59,748 bases of DNA, from the NCBI GenBank assembly GCA_024742755.1, contig JANSXW010000020.1, positions 1 to 59,748 on the forward strand. Direction: 5' to 3'. Source of the DNA: a bacterium. Its GTDB lineage: Bacteria > Bacteroidota > Bacteroidia > Chitinophagales > Saprospiraceae. This document shows, one piece after another, positions 58,762 to 59,748 of the stretch; the first letter of the stretch is position 1, and each line of letters begins with the position of its first letter. Both the position numbers and the translations under genes were made by a program. The notes under the pieces are model-generated. The model was given only the letters and a program-made list of their open reading frames with translations. It did no database searches and was not told where the DNA came from.

Positions 58762-59277
58762 ATGATGAAATCACTGCCGGCCTTTTTGTTTGTACCCCTG
58801 CTCCTGCTTGCCGCTTGCAGCAACGACAGCCAACAGCCGGAAAGCAGTTCAGAAAAGACCCTTCAGGAGATTAAAAAGGATGGCGCCATTAGCAATGCGG
58901 ACATCATTCGAAACCCGGTTTCTGCTGATACGCCCATTGATACCGTCAATGTAGCTAAAATGAGCTTTGAGGAGCAAAACTACGAGTTCGGCGAAGTGAT
59001 GGAAGGGGAAATCATTGAGCACACTTTTAAGTTTAAAAACACGGGCAAGGCCCCGCTTGTCATTCAGGGCGCCCGCTCCACCTGTGGCTGCACCGTGCCG
59101 GAATGGCCCAAAGACCCGATACCGGTAGGAGAGGAGGGCGAGATTTTTGTCCGCTTTGACACCAAAAACAAGCGTGCCCGTCAGGTAAAGCCCGTCATCA
59201 TTACGGCCAACTCCTATCCGGCAACCACCAAGGTCTATATGCGCGGCTTCGTAAAGGAAGAAGGCGCTGAACAATAA
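58762..59277 (+). CDS. DUF1573 lipoprotein
   Basis: 171 residues from the ATG at 58762 (or 58765, as two ATG are adjacent). Earlier in-frame starts lie upstream of the promoter box and are rejected. The lipoprotein signal is SLPAFLFVPLLLLAAC. After a polar linker, one DUF1573 beta-sandwich spans about 65-170 (FGEVMEGEIIEHTFKFKNTG, RSTCGCTVPEWP, EIFVRFDTKNK, TTKVYMRGFV). DUF1573 is related to the Ig-like ASH/MSP fold and is common in Bacteroidota envelope proteins. The order DUF1573 - yajC - YbbR-like is a familiar arrangement in the phylum. Confidence 0.9.
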   Translation: MMKSLPAFLFVPLLLLAACSNDSQQPESSSEKTLQEIKKDGAISNADIIRNPVSADTPIDTVNVAKMSFEEQNYEFGEVMEGEIIEHTFKFKNTGKAPLVIQGARSTCGCTVPEWPKDPIPVGEEGEIFVRFDTKNKRARQVKPVIITANSYPATTKVYMRGFVKEEGAEQ

Positions 59278-59301
59278 AAACAAACGAAATTCATCTTAAA
59301 C

Positions 59302-59631
59302 ATGACTCAAAACGCTATCTTACTGCTACAAACGGGCAATGCAGGCATGATGAACCTGGTGTTCATCGGTGCGATGATTGTAATTTTTTACCTGTTTCTG
59401 ATCCGCCCGCAGCAGAAACGGCAGAAAGAACAAAAGACATTTAACGAAGGGCTGCAGAAAGGGGACGAGGTGGTTACCGCCAGCGGCATTATTGGCCGTA
59501 TCAATAAGCTGAGCGAAACGGAAGCTACCCTGGAAGTCTCCAACAAAACCTTCATCCGGGTCACGCGGAGCGCGATTTCCAAAGAGATGACGGAGTCCTT
59601 CGTATCTGAAGGCGATGATCAAGATAAATAA
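59302..59631 (+). CDS. yajC: Preprotein translocase subunit YajC
   Basis: 109 residues. Accessory subunit of the Sec translocon together with SecDF at the inner membrane. It has a single membrane helix (MNLVFIGAMIVIFYLFLI), then the family motif RPQQKRQKEQKTF and the soluble domain LQKGDEVVTASGIIGRINKL. It is slightly longer than needed at the N-terminus (MTQNAILLLQTG), but that is the normal start in this phylum. The next gene's start lies inside its last codons. Confidence 0.94.
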   Translation: MTQNAILLLQTGNAGMMNLVFIGAMIVIFYLFLIRPQQKRQKEQKTFNEGLQKGDEVVTASGIIGRINKLSETEATLEVSNKTFIRVTRSAISKEMTESFVSEGDDQDK

Positions 59632-59748
59632 GCAAATATTCAAGTTTCAACTGAAAGAAGACCGGGCTATCCTGCTTGCTTGTATCGGGATAGCCTTCGT
59701 CTTTTGGTTGCTGATCAAGCTCTCTCAAACGTACCGCGCGCAGAAGGA
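59615..59748 (+). CDS. YbbR-like domain protein, 5' end only
   Basis: Starts at the ATG at 59615, 17 bp inside yajC in another frame, and runs off the window. The first 44 residues include KFQLKEDRAI and one membrane helix (ILLACIGIAFVFWLLIKL), followed by SQTYRAQK. This start and the position directly after yajC fit the Bacteroidota YbbR/CdaR-like proteins. The domains themselves are outside the window. Confidence 0.7.
   Translation, partial: MIKINKQIFKFQLKEDRAILLACIGIAFVFWLLIKLSQTYRAQK

Noticed and set aside
1..59748. tRNA, rRNA or a replication origin
   Set aside because: No cloverleaf-like intergenic stretch, rRNA signature or cluster of DnaA-type boxes was noticed by eye; no covariance search could be run.

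Overview
The window comes from a member of the Bacteroidota, most likely the class Saprospiria; the phylum call is firm and the class call is an inference. The evidence is two giant secreted proteins with C-terminal type IX secretion (T9SS) sorting domains, SprB and PKD repeats, promoters of the phylum type (TTTG, about 20 bp, TAnnTTTG), a TonB plug-like lipoprotein, and the gene order DUF1573 - yajC - YbbR-like at the right end. Most genes are moderately GC-rich; the stretch at about 8.1-13 kb is clearly richer in A+T.

Layout. 0-8.1 kb is housekeeping: an acyl-CoA carboxylase beta subunit, RNase D, an iron-sulfur photolyase-like protein, an ABC-2 type transporter pair, a small plug-domain lipoprotein and rimO. 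8.1-13.0 kb is an AT-rich accessory stretch. It holds a membrane protein and a WG-repeat protein that share a 15-residue motif, a transposase remnant, a 152-bp inverted-repeat element, a 12-bp perfect inverted repeat, and an AraC-type regulator with a degenerate receiver domain.

13.1-36.2 kb is a run of same-strand genes for exported or surface proteins: three tandem tail-collar-domain proteins, a 3849-residue Fn3-rich protein, a 2448-residue protein built of nine repeats of SprB + Ig-like + PKD, and a PKD lipoprotein. The two giant proteins share a domain found three times (once in one, twice in the other), which suggests they belong to one surface structure or process.

36.3-44.7 kb holds Tat-exported sugar enzymes (a hydroxypyruvate-isomerase-like protein and a Gfo/Idh/MocA oxidoreductase) with murQ and a DoxX protein, then a metallo-hydrolase, fmt, a small exported protein, an alpha/beta hydrolase and a GT2 glycosyltransferase. 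45.0-48.5 kb holds a C39-peptidase ABC exporter with its HlyD-type adaptor. 48.5-52.5 kb holds lpdA, a lipoprotein, folE and an SDR protein that lacks the catalytic Ser.

52.6-57.5 kb holds the most unusual gene: a double-AAA+ Clp-like protein whose first ATPase domain has lost its Walker B acidic residues and arginine finger. It carries a long C-terminal extension resembling part of a peptide chain release factor. It lies directly upstream of a secreted subtilase gene and downstream of a 193-bp palindromic element whose ends match those of the element at 11.8 kb. The right end carries DUF429, aroK, a DUF1573 lipoprotein, yajC and the start of a YbbR-like gene. I saw no rRNA, tRNA, CRISPR array or complete insertion sequence.
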